A stretch of DNA of 64,000 bases from Armigeres subalbatus. Taxonomy: Eukaryota > Arthropoda > Insecta > Diptera > Culicidae. Both the position numbers and the translations under genes were made by a program. The stretch lies in assembly GCF_024139115.2 (NCBI RefSeq), contig NC_085140.1:413738283-413802282 (forward strand). Direction: 5' to 3'. Under the pieces are notes generated by a model that did not search any database, was not told the DNA's origin, and saw only the letters and a list, made by a program, of their open reading frames with translations. This document shows positions 9,961 through 22,625 of this stretch, one piece after another; position 1 is the stretch's first letter, and each line of letters opens with the position of its first letter.

Positions 9961-12355
9961 GTAACTTCATGCAGAATAACTATCATTTCGGTCAATTTTG
10001 AAAGTCAAATTTGAAAACTTATTTCGGTTCCAGTTAACAAAAATTTCCTAGTGCAATCCCATTTCGACCGCATAAAAATGGTTTTGATTGTGCTGCCATT
10101 CCGTTAAATGCCTCAGTCTGTCAAACAACTAACACACATGCTTAACATGTACGTGGCTAGTGCTGCCAGCAAATTTCTATTATGAAATTATTTCACCTGT
10201 TTCAAACTTTTGGAATAGTAGAAAATTTTAGTATGAATGACGAGTGTGTATGAAAAATATTTATTTGGAAGACTTTACTTTTATTACGCTAGCGGAAAAT
10301 AATTGAAAAACCTACTTTTATTGACTGTATGATGTATTATTAGATGTGTAACATAAGATTATTTCAGTTCAAACCGCCAGTTTGGCAACGCGTTTTTCGG
10401 CTATAAACAAGGCGACGAAGAAAATAATTTTCAAACGCTTTAAAGTTTGAAAAAACGGATCATTTGAACGCCTTCCGGTAGTTATTTTACAATTATTTTT
10501 CTCTTGAGCAATAAACATTGCTTTTATTTAGTGCGCAGTGAGAAATTTATGTGAAAAAGTGCGGTGAAAATCAGTGAATTACGTTGATTTTAGTGATGGT
10601 GTTGCGCGTCTTCTACAGCAGTGAACGAATTGGATTTTCCTTCGTCGCACGGATAACGTAAGAAATTGTGCCAAAAGTCACAGTCGCAAAGTTAAATTTA
10701 ACTGTATTTCAAGTAAGTAACACCGGAATGTAATTTAAATGAATGCAGATCGTAGTGTACACTTTTTTCTATCTCGCCAGATGATTAGTTTATTATGTTA
10801 GTTTACCATTCGCGAGTATTTAGTGATTTAGAATTTGATATGACGGATACTAGCGCCATGGACGAATTAGCGCATAACCCTAGGTACCCATTTCTATGCT
10901 TCTTTCATTTTCATCCCTTGAACTCTGACCAATATTTAATCGGAAATTAACGCTGTGGAGCCGCTTTTAAAAGGACTTCGAAGTGGGCTGACGGGGAACG
11001 TCTTCCCCAACAACTGTTCATTATAGGACATAAGGCTTTTACTAGGAATACCCAAATGACCGTCTGGCTATTTATCTCGAGTACATTTTCTCATTATTTA
11101 CTAACTCGTGAAAGTGAAAGTGGATTGGTCGCAATGAAAACAAATTCGTTTGATGAAAAGCGATTCATTTATGTTCCACGAACTTGGAGCAAAGCGTATC
11201 CTAGTGAAATGATTCCACCATTTTTTGCAATGTTCCGGATAACAGTTGATGTCAATTAAGGATAAATTTGCCGTTCAGTTTTTTCTTTCTTTTAAAACGA
11301 TCATTTCATTGCTATGAGAGGCAACGTGGTTTACCTACTCTGCCTTCGAGTAGTCCAGTGCGCCATCTCACCGCACTGCTTCGCTTTTGCAAAAACTCTA
11401 CGGATAAAGTGTCCAACAGAAGAAACACTTTGTCCGGAGCAAACTTTTTCGTTATGTTTCTGGGGAATCCAATTTGCAAAGTGCTACTGCATTCATCAGG
11501 GAGTCGAGGTGCGAACTTTTGCGGGCAGGAGAATTTCCAAACAAACTAGTGAATGCATCTTGAGTTTTCTTTGAAGTATAGGCAACTGGAGAGCGTAGTG
11601 CGGTGTAGCAACGCAACTTCATCAAGCTGAATTATTTCTCGGTCTCTCAGTCAGCAGTATAGAAGGGTAGCCAAGCATAACTGTCGTTTAGAAAAGCAAA
11701 TTTAACATCATGGAGTTTACGTTGGTAGGTAACAGCTCGTCATTTTCTACCTACGATCGCGAAGTATTACCAAGCACCTCCGACATGATTTTACTAATAG
11801 TTTTATGCAATATGCAATAAGAGCAGCATGGTGGCATCAGCTTTAAGTTTTTATATACAATTGATTTCTGCATCAAATGTGAATTAGCATGAGAAGCCAT
11901 TTTCTGATTTACATGGTTTTAGAGCATTTTCTATGGTTAAATAAGAAGTCCAAAAATAATCATCGTCATAGTACATATTATTCACCCACATTCATGTTCA
12001 CATTCGAACGAAAGTTGATGCGCATCCTCGTTTACACCAGCAAAATCAAATTGAGAAACGATGCGAAAGAGTCGCATTCGTTCGAAAGTATCGTTCATCC
12101 GTCCGGATTTTGTCTTGGCTTTTGAACAATAATGCCATCTTCAGTGTTTCATCCTATGATCATTTTCCTATTTTTAAGATTATTACATTGTTCATAATAA
12201 CATTCTTCATTCAAATAAGTAACTTATAGTAAGTCTAAATATTACGTTTTTCTTCTATTTTAATAATGTTGTCAACATAGCTCTGAATTTGTACGTACTT
12301 CCTTCCTAAATTTAATTTCAATACCAAATGCATAACCAATTATTATTCGTTTGGT
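9961..12355. other. Mostly unassigned; possible transcription-start sequences
   Basis: No repeat family recognised. Two stretches resemble 5' ends of + strand transcripts: 10500-10710, ending at a good donor (TTTCAAGTAAGT), and 11645-11730, where CTCAGTCAG (initiator-like) precedes an ATG at 11711 and a donor (TTGGTAGGTAAC). Neither can be linked to a downstream exon here. Confidence 0.2.
11314..11574 (+). CDS. Hypothetical small cysteine-rich secreted peptide
   Basis: An 86-codon frame starts MRGNVVYLLCLRVVQCAISP, a basic residue then a hydrophobic stretch that could act as a signal peptide. It is followed by six cysteines in HCFAF...KCPTEETLCPEQ, SLCFWGIQF and AKCYC. Pyrimidine-rich sequence lies upstream. 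An overlapping frame of similar length (11268-11549) has no such pattern. No family recognised and the Cys spacing matches nothing I know; chance is a real alternative. Confidence 0.25.
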   Translation: MRGNVVYLLCLRVVQCAISPHCFAFAKTLRIKCPTEETLCPEQTFSLCFWGIQFAKCYCIHQGVEVRTFAGRRISKQTSECILSFL

Positions 12356-12672
12356 ATTGAAATGTCTGAGGGGCCCTCCTTAGCCATGTGGTAAGACGCG
12401 CGGCTACAAAGCAAGACCATGCTGAGGGTGGCTGGGTTCGATTCCCGGTGCCGGTCTAGGCAATTTTCGGATTGGAAATTGTCTCGACTTCCCTGGGCAT
12501 AAAAGTATCATCGTGTTAGCCTGATATACGAATGATATACGAATGCAAAAATGGTAACCTGGCTTGGAAACCTCGCAGTTAATAACTCTGGAAGTGCTTA
12601 ATGAACACTAAACTGCGAGGCGGCTCTGTCCCAGTGTGGGGACGTAATGCCAATAAGAAGATTGAAATATCT
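12356..12672 (+). mobile_element. tRNA-derived SINE, Feilai-like, copy 2, with target duplication
   Basis: The best-preserved copy (12368-12660). The head has CTTAGCCATGTGGTAAGACG (box A-like) and GGTTCGATTCCCGG (box B, intact). The body ends GGGGACGTAATGCC plus AATAAGAAG. It is flanked by a 12-bp target duplication, ATTGAAATGTCT (12356-12367) and ATTGAAATATCT (12661-12672), one mismatch. An internal GATATACGAAT is duplicated. Target duplications of this kind are expected of LINE-mobilised SINEs. Confidence 0.88.
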
Positions 12673-14552
12673 AAGCATGTTATGGCTCAAGAATTCTGCA
12701 TATAATTTTTTGTTCAGTTGACTAGTTCATACCAATTTCTGTTATCGAGGTCGTCGCTCCTGCTCGGGTAGGTACTTCTTACTTTCTGGATTACCTAAAC
12801 CAAAACCCAGTGGCGGCTATGTCAGCCACAACATTATGCCAGCCGCACAGCATGGAAACAGTAATTGCACAACTGACAGAAACCCCACTCAAGTTGGGAA
12901 CGGTTTGCACACCTACTGCTTCTGCCAGCGAAATAATGATATTAAGCCAGTTTTGTTGTAGTCTTATCTCCCCCGTGCGAGAGCGACCCGGAATTGCTGT
13001 GGCAGCGCCACAGGCAACAGTACAAACTAGCTGGCGGTTGTGGGGCGAATATCCTTATCAAGGAATATTAGAGAAACTTTTCCTACGCCACGCCACACCG
13101 CGCCGCTAGGGATGCAAATTATAAAATGACTGATCTGCTAACTTGTTCTGAGTCCTAAGTGGATTTGCTGCGATGGAATGTTTATTACTAATGGGAAGCC
13201 AGCATATCTCATTAGAGAGATAATAATTGCGTCTCGGATTCGTATGCGGGTGTCAGTCATAATACTACATTTTGGTCAAAATGAGCGCAACGGGGAAATG
13301 AGTAGCTTTTTATGAAAATTTAATTCTATCATATCTACAAAAATCAGAAGATGGTCCAGAGGGAAACCATAATGCAGAGAAGGAGGGAAAGTTCTTACAT
13401 TTTCTTGTGTAAATACTTTGTTGCATCGGGCGAGAAGGATCCCAACCACCGCTACACAGTTTGGGTTACGTAAGAAGGTACAACTTGAATGAAAGTGATA
13501 ATCCCTAAGGCAACGAAGGAGCGCCAGGAGAAATTTAATAAAATCGTTCCACATTGTTCCTTTTTAGTTGGTAAGGCAGTAATATGAGCGAGTTTTAGTA
13601 AGGTTATATTGAATGTGCAGCGAAAGTTTCTTTCCATTTGACGATCGCGAAATTAATACGAAAATGGGGGTGATATGCGCTTGCCAATAATGAAATCGCA
13701 CATTGAAAAAGTGGTTTTGTGGAAACCGCACACTCCGTCATTTATTAGAGAGCAATACATCTCGCGTCCGAGAAGGAGACGCGTGGTACTTCGTCGCATT
13801 GGTAGTTTCGGTTATCTTAACGAAATCATTGGATGAATTAAACAAATATCAAAAATTTCAAAATAAGACGTTATAATTTACTCCCCGCTCAAGCAAAACC
13901 TATGAGAACTTTTTAATTTTCAACGCAATTTATGCAAATTTTGTGTTATTTGGTAGTCCAAAAGTCGCAAATGCATTGCCTGTGAGTAGTCATATAAAAA
14001 TATTACAGAGAACACGTCATAAAGGTTTTTTGAAAAGTCGTGAAAAAATGTATTTCAACAAGCGCCTGGACAAAACGCAAAACACCTCAGGGACCCGCCA
14101 GATTAAACGCGACTTTTGTAAAAACGACATAAGTTCATTAAAGCAGGTTTGAATTACATTTCAATAGTTTCCATATAATTTGCAAGCAACTGCTGCAAGC
14201 TCGCCGCTCTTGTGTTTAATTGGTAAGATCATATCGTCCTGCCTACACTGGGGCGTTTTGACCAGTGAAACATATTTTCGAAAAACGTTACATTTTTGAA
14301 GATAGAGAAAAGTTATTATGTTGTCCAACTGAGTGTTTCCAGTCCAATGCAAGTTTGGCAAACAGTATGCTAGCGTCGCTCTAGAATGTTTTGCAAACAA
14401 ACATTGAAAGTTACATCAAAACTGTAACTTTTTGTTTTTTTTTTGCTATTATTTTCGTTTTGTAATCTAAACAATTCTTCTACATCCACATGATGGTTTC
14501 ACAAATATTGAAAACTTAGTTAGTTGCAGTTACAGTTCTCTAGAGCGCATTA
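12673..14552. other. No gene recognised
   Basis: Somewhat GC-richer around 12750-13110, where a 99-codon frame exists, but its protein has no domain or splice context. The remainder is AT-rich. Confidence 0.25.
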
Positions 14553-14554
14553 TA

Positions 14555-14680
14555 CAGTCAAACCTCCATGAGTCGATGTTGAAGGGACTATCGACTCATG
14601 AAAATATCGAGATGTGGAGTAGAAAATCCTAGATGAGTCGATATCGAGTCATAGAACATCGACTCATGGAGGTTTGACTG
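14555..14680. mobile_element. MITE, mariner/Tc1-type ends, TA duplication
   Basis: A 126-bp element flanked by TA (14553-14554, 14681-14682). Inverted ends begin CAGTCAAACCTCCATGAGTC and stay matched for at least 26 bp. TA target plus CAGT terminus is the Tc1/mariner pattern. Confidence 0.88.
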
Positions 14681-14799
14681 TACCGTCTTACCCTACATAT
14701 AATGCTGCCAGGTGATTAAGCACACTATTCGCCTAGGCTAAATAATTTTATGCAAGGGTTTGCTACAGCAACTTCCCTCAATTACCTAAACTCTTTCTA

Positions 14800-15085
14800 G
14801 TTCCCAGGGAAAATATAAAAAGGAAAATAGCTTCAAAGTATTCACTTGAAATTATTTTCAGGTTCTTCGCGTAAAATTCTATCCAATTTCCACAGAAAAG
14901 GGCAAAAACCAAAAAAACAAATTTCACCAATTTCTACGGAAAACTATTTCGAATTTCCAACACAATTTCTTTTAATTTCCAAGGGAAATCCTTTAACTTT
15001 TCCACAGGAAATCCTCCCAAATTTCCATCAGAAATTCTTCCACTACAAATATCCAAAGGAAATTCCTGCGAGTTTAAACGGAAAA
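14800..15085. repeat. Degenerate ~30-bp minisatellite of AATTTCCANNGGAAATTC type
   Basis: AATTTCCA, GGAAAT and TTCC words recur every 25-35 bp (for example AATTTCCAAGGGAAATCC, TTTCCACAGGAAATCC, TTTCCATCAGAAATTC). Comparable degenerate arrays occur at 30052-30140 and 36990-37450. The 104-codon frame here reflects the array. Confidence 0.6.
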
Positions 15086-17102
15086 GTTATTTTACTCAGC
15101 CTTGCTCCCTATCTAACCTGCATAGCGATCCAATGTCTGCCATTGCAGCCGCCGCGTTAAATTGAAATCGCTTGCACGATGTCACAGTCGTATAAGAAAA
15201 TATAATTAAAAATCGTAATGACAATTCAAGAAAAGTTCAACCCCGTTTTGCTAAACATTTGTAAATAAATTGCTTCTAGAATTTTTATGAAGAGTCTTAA
15301 ATTTTTTTCCGTAGGCTTTCCACTGCACATTTTTCAATATTTCGGCTTTTTCTTCTTTACGCAATCTTTATTCGCCAATACACAGGCTGTGTCTCTGGTA
15401 AATACATTGTCGCACTGTCGCACCGACCACATCCTTGATTTATGACATGCCTCCACTGAAAGAAAAGATTCAAGTGTGCCGTCTTACAATGCCAATTTTC
15501 TGCTTGTTTTTTTTTTCCAATTTAATTAAACAATCTGAATCTATCTGTTTTAAATTAGATTTTTTGACGTAGGATTATGTCTTTCCGGAACATAGGCGGG
15601 TCATTCTGCAGTTTCAAATCTGAAACCGTCACGAAAAGTGGTCAGGAAGTATGGGATAATAACTTAGCCGTCTTTCAACCGATTTTGAAGATTTTGGTGT
15701 TTTTTTTTCAAATATAACCTATAGTGAATTAAAAATAAAGAAGACGAACAATTCCAATTTGATAACATGTCCCTATTGATAATCGTAACATTGATTGTTA
15801 TCCGCTGTCATCAAAATTATCGCATCTTAACATGAAAGTAGGTTCTACGAGTACAATCCAAGGCAGGAGAAGCTGGGAAGTTTCGAAATGTTTGGTAAGA
15901 TCAAACCATGTTCATTTCCATAATTAGAACATTTCTCGTAAGTACTATTAATGATAAGTACGTAGCTGCGAAGACTCACGCTAAAACTTTGTAATCAAAT
16001 AAAACCAAACAAATTGATTATATTTTACAAAATTTCGTGTTACACCATAAATTATTCCTGCAGATAAAAAACACAGTATGATATGTTTCTCCGGCTTAGT
16101 GTAAGTGTGAAAAATAGTTGAAAAACTAAATAAATACATACTCATTACACAAAAGAAGGTAATAAAAATAAGCGACATGTGAAATTAACAAAACATGTCT
16201 GGCTGTGCATTCTTATTTAACCTCAAATTGAGATAAATTAAGGGTTGCTGATTGACATCAGCTTACCAATTACTATCAATGTGGTTGAACAGCCGTGAAT
16301 ATCTCCTTATTTTCATTTTGAGTCCCGCTTCTTTTCTACTTTCTTTACGTTAAAGAAATTATGCCGCGGGCTCTCAATCCAAAATTCAAACGAACAATCG
16401 CACACTTTGAACGATTGATTGCTTATCCTTGCAAAGGATGAACAATTGAATAAGATAAGGAAATGCTAATACTGTTGTATACAATTGCAAAGGTTACCTC
16501 ACATTCCAAGGTGATCCCCGATCCATGTTACTGATTACCCCACTCAACTAACACAACTTCCTTCCCGTGGTAATCGTGGAAATGCAGAGGCACTCTCGGT
16601 CTCTAGTATCATCAATAACCACATACTAACATTAATTCCCTTTCCCGACTGATTGTCTGGACTTTTTCCGGCGCCGTTATTGATCAGCATTTGCGAGCTG
16701 CTGAAACGTGGACTTCGAGATAAGGTGGTAAATCCCAACGACTATTCATTTGAATCGAAGAGCAATTTGCACCAGTTATGATTAATCACGGAGTTGCAAC
16801 TTTTGATTTGTCCAGCCAGTCTAAGCTAAGCTGAAGGTCAGTTAGCCGAAACGCGTCACTGAAAATAATGCTGTTTCTGTTCATTATCACCGAGAAAAGC
16901 CAATAAAGCGGAAAAATTAAATAAAATCCCGCGGTGATTAAATCAAACAATATAAGCTAAGCTAAGCAAATTAAAGGCCTTTTGTCGAAGGAACATCGAA
17001 TACGATTATTCGAAAACATTCAACCTTACTTGCAACCAGTTTCGTACCTACCGAAGGCCTCTTTGATTTTGTACGATTGAGGTGGCTTTGCTTTGTTTGA
17101 GA
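15086..17102. other. No gene recognised
   Basis: AT-rich, with short open frames only. 15559-15595 (TTTTTTGACGTAGGATTATG, then TCTTTCC) resembles 46637-46672, so a dispersed-repeat fragment is likely there. Confidence 0.3.
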
Positions 17103-17104
17103 TA

Positions 17105-17262
17105 GGGGTAACTGGGGTAATAATTACCCCCGGGGCAAAACGATCTTTTGGCATTTTTATCGATGATCCAGGAGTATGCGCTGTAGTAAATACTCTGGAA
17201 ATGTACTCAAAAATGACAAAAGGTCGTGTTGCCCCGGGGGTGCATATTATCCCAGTTTCCCC
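17105..17262. mobile_element. MITE with 54-bp ends, TA duplication
   Basis: A 158-bp element between TA dinucleotides (17103-17104 and 17263-17264). The inverted ends begin GGGGTAACTGGGGTAATAAT and GGGGAAACTGGGATAATATG and both continue CACCCCCGGGGCAA or similar, to CATTTTT. Noncoding; superfamily uncertain because the terminus is GGGG. Confidence 0.85.
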
Positions 17263-18129
17263 TACATGCTAGATCTGAAAGTATTTTCCGGCAACGTTCA
17301 CAACTTTTATGATCATTTTCCAAGGCTTCGACAGATCTGAAAAATTTATCCGCAGTACTAAAAGCACATGCTATCAAAGCATTCACCGCTACAAATCACT
17401 ACGTGGCGGTCAAATTTTAAAAATTATCAAAGTAACTTTATCGCTGCAGGTATTTTTTTAGGCGACTATTTGGCGCTTAATTTTGGTTGTGACGAAAAAT
17501 AATCGGATGAGTAGATTTTTTTATGCGCGGTACAATAATTAATTTACGAATAATTTGTCTTATCTTGTTCATATACTAACCAGTGGTGCGATTTTTCAAT
17601 CTCAGTGACTGACATTTGTTGGATATTGATACCATTGCCTCTTCACTCACTTCTTAACAGTGAAAACTGAAAATGGTTAGCAGCAACAATCAAAGATAGA
17701 GTAAACAAAAGACCTCTCTTCCCATTGCACACGCAGTCCGCACTGACAGTCCATTCAGTTCACTCGCTGCTGCGTGAATACGACGGCCCTATATAAATGC
17801 ATGGGTGAATACTATCACTTGAAAGACAATGACAGGAAATTTGTGCCGAATGATCATCAGCTTCAGCCCACTGTTGGCAAATCAAGTTAGCTAAGCTACT
17901 CCTGCTTTGTCTTTCTGACTGATAGGCACCGTCATAGGCAAAGTGGAGTAGAGAAAAATACAAAACAAAAGAATCACACTCAGCAGGCATTGTTGATAAA
18001 TTGCACCACTGGTTAAAACAACAAACATCGAAATAGAGCACCACCCAGAAAACTCGATGTTTTGAATGCCATTTGTTTGCGTTCTGACTTTCATTATACC
18101 AAAAGATACTGTTTAAATACAGTTAATCA
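17263..18129. other. No gene recognised
   Basis: AT-rich; overlapping short minus-strand frames at 17760-18094 have no recognisable domain. Confidence 0.25.
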
Positions 18130-18372
18130 CAATAAATAAAGCAAGATCAATGGTAAAAGTGGTAGGCTAGTCGCAGCTTCGTGTTCATTTAGCACTTCCA
18201 CAGCTAGTAACTGCGAGGTTTCTAAGTCAAGGATGATATCTTTATGCCCAGGGAAATCAAGACTATTTCCAATCCGAAAATTGTCTAGATTGGCACCGAG
18301 AATCGAACACAACCACCCTTGGTCTTGGTCTGCATTGGAGCCGTGCGTCTTATCACTAGGCTAAGGAGGGAC
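18130..18372 (-). mobile_element. tRNA-derived SINE, Feilai-like, copy 3 (diverged)
   Basis: On the minus strand it reads TCCTTAGCCTAGTGATAAGACG, then GTGTTCGATTCTCGG (box B), ATTTTCGGATTGGAAAT and AAACCTCGCAGTTACTAGC. Alignable with the copy at 12368 but clearly more diverged, and it ends early, lacking the GTGTGGGGATG tail. Confidence 0.7.
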
Positions 18373-18489
18373 CTCACTGGTTAGCTCATATGAGTGAGTT
18401 TTGTTACCTGAAGTAACAGACCCCATTCGATTTTGGCAACATGTTCGGAACATTTATGTTGCCAAAATCTAATGGTTTTTGTTTTCTCA

Positions 18490-18960
18490 TGATATTTCAC
18501 ATTTCTTCACTTATTGTGACACTAGACACACTGTGACACTTTTTTTACGCGGATTTTGAAATCTTAGCATTTACACTGAAAATGTTTTTACTTGATTTTT
18601 GTACATATTTTTTACGACGGCGTACGTACAACAAAGCTGTACCAAAAGGCTATATGATCACTCCAGAAACGAATTTTTGATAGGAGGCTCAGAGAGAGAG
18701 TGTTATATACCAGTTCGACGAACTGAGGTGATGTCTGTATGTGTGCATGTGTACACATTTTATAGACACACAATTTGAAAATTTGTAAGAGGTCCAAATT
18801 ACTCGCAACAGGTTCCATTAGAGGGGGAATCCTGTCCAATTTTTTGCTATTAAAATTAGACAAATTCGACTATGGGATCAAAAGTTTTGACCGAAATACG
18901 CTAAAAATACTCATTCATTTTTTTTTGCACGTGAAAGGCACCCACGCCGCTAGGTAGATT
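18490..18960 (+). mobile_element. Probable transposon 3' fragment, class uncertain
   Basis: The stretch from GGCTATATGATCACTCCAG through GTTATATACCAGTTCGACG to AGGCACCCACGCCGCTAGG recalls, from memory, a dispersed sequence common in mosquito genomes and usually found as a LINE 3' fragment. The window alone shows only one copy. Confidence 0.35.
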
Positions 18961-19141
18961 AATCAGGATTTTTTTACAAGAATTTTGAAATTTGAGCAGA
19001 GCGCTATTTGGTATTTTTTTTACGCGAATTGTTTACGAACGTTTTTTTATCTAACTAGTTTTTTTTTACAATGACTATGAGATTAACGTGGTTTATAAGC
19101 AATACAAAAAAGTAATAAAATAATAGTAGTTTGTGCAACTA

Positions 19142-20718
19142 CAGTGAACTCTCTCTAACTCGATGTTCTGTAACTCGATATTTTCACTTGCTCGATGAAA
19201 TTCAAAGTCCTTTGGATTTTGCATACTGCGTTACCTCCGTAAGTCGATACCTCCCTTACTCAATATTCTCTAAGTCGAAGTAATTTCTCGAAACATTTTC
19301 ACCTCGCTAACTCAATGTTGTCAGAATCAGATCACATGCACAATATACACGATGTCGGGCCATTTGGCCGAATGTCGTTTGGTTGAATGCCGTTTGGCCG
19401 AAAAGTTAAAAAACTTATATTGTGAGTAATGAGTAGTATGAATTACATGAAGTGTGCAGCGAGGGGTGAGAAATGGGACCTTTCGCACATCTCATAATAG
19501 GGAATAGGAAGTGGATAGTTAAAAGTGATAAGTGGAAAGTGAAAAGAAGTGAGAAGTAGGAATTTAGAAGTAAAATATGAGAAATTTAAGAAGTGGTAAC
19601 TATGAAGTGAAAAGTGGAAAGTGAGAAGTGAAAAGTGGAAAATGAGAAGTGGAAAGTGAGAAGTGAAAAGTAAGAAATGAAGTAAAAGTGAGAAGTGAAA
19701 GGTGAAAAATGAGAAGTTAAAAGTAAAAAGGTAAAAAAGAGAAGAGTAGATGAAGTGAGTAGTGATTAATTCGAAGTGAGAAGTGTGAAGTGAGAAGTGA
19801 GAAATGAAACGTGAGAAAAGAAAAATAAAAAGGGTGAAGTCAGAAGTATGAAGTTAAAATTGAAAAGTGAGAAGTAAAAAGTAAGAAGTGAGAAGTAAGA
19901 ATTGAGAAGTGAGAACTGTGGAGTGAGGAGTGAGAAGTGAAAAGTGAAAATTGAAGAGAAGAGAAGTAAGAATTGATAAGTGAAAAGTTTTGTGCGAGAG
20001 ATACTTATGAAGCGAGAACTGTGGAGTGAAAAGTGAGAAGTGAAAAGTGGGAAGTGAAAATGAAAAATGAGAAGAGAAAAGTAAGAAGTCAGAAATGAGA
20101 GGTAAAGATAAGAAGTGAGAAGCGACAAATTCGAAGTGAGAATTGTGAATTGAGATATGAGAAATGAAAAGTGAGAAAAGAAAAGCAAAAATTGTAAAGT
20201 AAATTGTAAAGTAAATTGTGAGAAGTGAGAAGAAAGAACTGTGGAGTAGAAGTAATAATTAAGAAGTGAAAAGTGAGAGGTCAGAAGTTAAAAAGTAGAA
20301 AGTTTGGGAAGTGAAAGGTAAAAAATGAGAATAGAAAAGCGAGAAGTACGAAACGAGATGTGAAAAGTAAGAAGTGAGAAATGCGAAGTGAGATACGCGA
20401 AGCGATAAATGAAAAGTGAGAAGGGAAAAGTGAATGGAAAAAGCGAGAAGTGCTGATTCCGAACATTTCACACTTCTCAATTCTTACTTTTCACTATCGA
20501 ACATCTCACTCCTCACTTCACTTAATACAAGAATCAATTTTAACTATACGGCCGAACGGCAGTCGGCCAAATGGCATCCTGCACGTGATCCTGAGCCATA
20601 TTTCTACATGTTATAAAAAGTGTTTGATATCATGGATGAAAAATATAAAAATGTTCTCTATCTCAATTTCTCCCTAACTCGATGGTCACTTCAATATCGA
20701 GTAAGGGAGAATTCACTG
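19142..20718. mobile_element. Mariner/Tc1-type non-autonomous element carrying a nested insertion
   Basis: Ends read CAGTGAACTCTCTCTAACTC and, inverted, CAGTGAATTCTCCCTTACTC, with further ACTCGAT words inward. TA flanks both ends (19140-19141, 20719-20720). Outside the TA are TGCAAC and GTTGCA, so the empty site would be the perfect palindrome TGCAACTAGTTGCA, or the true ends are longer. The interior is split by a second element at about 19327-20602. No transposase frame. Confidence 0.75.
19327..20602. mobile_element. Foldback-like element, GGCCGAATG-word arms, purine-biased core
   Basis: The left arm (GGCCATTTGGCCGAATGTCG, GCCGTTTGGCCGAAAAG) is mirrored by the right arm read in reverse (GCCATTTGGCCGACTGCCG, TTCGGCCGTATAG), and GATCACATGCA/GATCACGTGCA lie further out. 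The core (19500-20450) is about 950 bp built from GAAGTGAGAAGTGAAAAGTG variants and strongly purine-rich on the + strand. Long minus-strand open frames in the core (for example 19766-20188) are repeat translations rich in S, L, F and T. Confidence 0.75.
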
Positions 20719-21536
20719 TAGTTGCAAAACTATGTTTCAGCACGTGTTTATAAATACTACGAGTGCTGAAAAAATCGAGGTTTGTAACGAGTTGCTCACG
20801 CTATTTTTTGCAATGACGAAAAATGGCCATTGAATGATAAATTTGTACCAGAATTGCTCAGTCTGTTTTACTCCACAAAAAATAAAAATAAAAATCATGT
20901 TGCTGCAGGAAACAAACAGATTACATGTGATCGTGCCACAGTGCATGCTCGACCGGGCATTGAAAAAAATTATATCATGAGTTAAAATCGGCTAAACATA
21001 TCCCAACTTGATGCTCTACAGCAGCGGCCCAATCGCTGATGCTTTCTAGATCGTTGAAATCTGGCATTCGTTGATTCAATGTTTAAAGATCTTCATCGCT
21101 CACCAATGGGAGACAACTGAACGAGGCAAATCACGTGGTAACCCAACGAGTGTTGCTGCCACATGCTGTTAGAAAAATCTTTTCAGACATTAGGAGAATG
21201 GAACTCTGATACACTGCATGGGAGGCTTTGATACTTTCTTTCCTGCATCCCAGCAACTTTAAAGCAAAGTGAATAAAGCAGAACAACTGATGTTTTTTGG
21301 TTTTATTCTAGTAGACGAGCGTAACAAAAATGTTCCAGTCGTAGCTTCCCTGGATACCATGCCATAATCGTTGTTTGATATCAATCTGAGCAAGGCTCAC
21401 TGGCATAGGGTGCTATGATTGCATTAGATCAATGCTCATCCACTTCACTCACGCTTTCAATGCATGTGCTCGACTAACCATGAAGCGATAGATAAACCTG
21501 CATTTGGAAAACTTTGAAGTCATGCTAATTAAACTA

Positions 21537-21672
21537 CAGTCGCGATTCGCTGGTTGGACCACGAACTAACGAATTCGGTTTTTTAGTTGGGTCAACTGAC
21601 AGCCATTTGAACACGTGTATTTCGACTTGAAGCGACCCAAGTATTAAAATCCCAACCAGCGAATCCCGACTG
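21537..21672. mobile_element. MITE, mariner/Tc1-type ends, TA duplication
   Basis: 136 bp between TA dinucleotides (21535-21536, 21673-21674). Ends CAGTCGCGATTCGCTGGTTG and CAGTCGGGATTCGCTGGTTG match for about 24 bp. Different family from the 14555 element despite the shared CAGTC. Confidence 0.88.
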
Positions 21673-21674
21673 TA

Positions 21675-22332
21675 TTTCATCTATTACATAACAAATAGAA
21701 TGCACTATTTGAACAATTATCCAAGCTCATTGATCAAAATGTGGTCATGTAACTACTGTTCTAATGTTGGTTTTCCATTATAGCACCCAAATGAGTGCTG
21801 TAATGGATTTGTTCATGTTCATTAAAGCACCCATTTCGTTGGTATGGAAAGCAGACCGTTTTATCATTCAAACGCGAACTGTAAACCAGGTATTATGATT
21901 AGGAACTGCAAAAAAAAATTGTTGTTGCCAGAATCGAATAGGGTCTGTATTGTGGAAGGGGTGCCACCTAATGCGTCGTTGGTCACTTCAGCTAGTCAGG
22001 GAGAACCCGAAGTGAAAAAAATAATTTCTATATCGAAAAGCAGAAAATTTATTAGTGCGGGATCGATCGTGCTGTAGAAGCTTATAAAATGAAGCAAATG
22101 CGTCTATGCGTTTGATTAATTTGAAATACGGTTTTGATCTGCGTGTTTTCAAAATATTTTCGTTAGCAATAAATGTATAGTCGCTTACCAAGGTAACTTC
22201 CCATGAGATACCTTTGCAACTAACCAACTATTCCTTTTTCATGGCGCTCACGGAAAGGCAGAGGATTCCTCGTATTTATTGTAGCAATGAATGTCGTCAT
22301 ATTAGACAAAGACATTTATGACTGAGCTACTA
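21675..22332. other. No gene recognised
   Basis: Includes a 77-codon frame at 21844-22077 with no recognisable domain. Confidence 0.2.
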
Positions 22333-22625
22333 TATCTGGCGAACGATAATTTCTGTCAAACGGTATTTTCGAACAACTGACCTTTTCGGCGAAATGACTC
22401 TTTTGATCATATGACCAGTTCGGCCTAACGACATTTCCGGCCGTAAACCTTGTTCGACAAAATGACTTGTTCGGCTCAATAGCTTCCTCGGTCAATCCAT
22501 TATTTGGCCAACTAGTTTTCGTCCCAATAAGCGTTTCGACCTAATGTCGGACTCGGCCAAACAACCCATCCCGGGTCATTCGTTCGGGTGGTAGATCGTT
22601 TGGCGTAAAAGTCGGTTGGCATAAT
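22333..22625. repeat. Diverged GGCCGAA/CGAAATGAC word array
   Basis: Tandem but variable words such as TTCGGCGAAATGACTC, TTCGGCCTAACGACATT, TTCGACAAAATGACTTG and ACTCGGCCAAACAAC. Same word grammar as the arms of the 19327 and 30560 elements; no opposing arm found, so probably a solo arm. Confidence 0.65.

Noticed and set aside
19766..20480. Minus-strand S/L/F/T-rich frames
   Set aside because: Translations of the GAAGTGAGAA repeat core.
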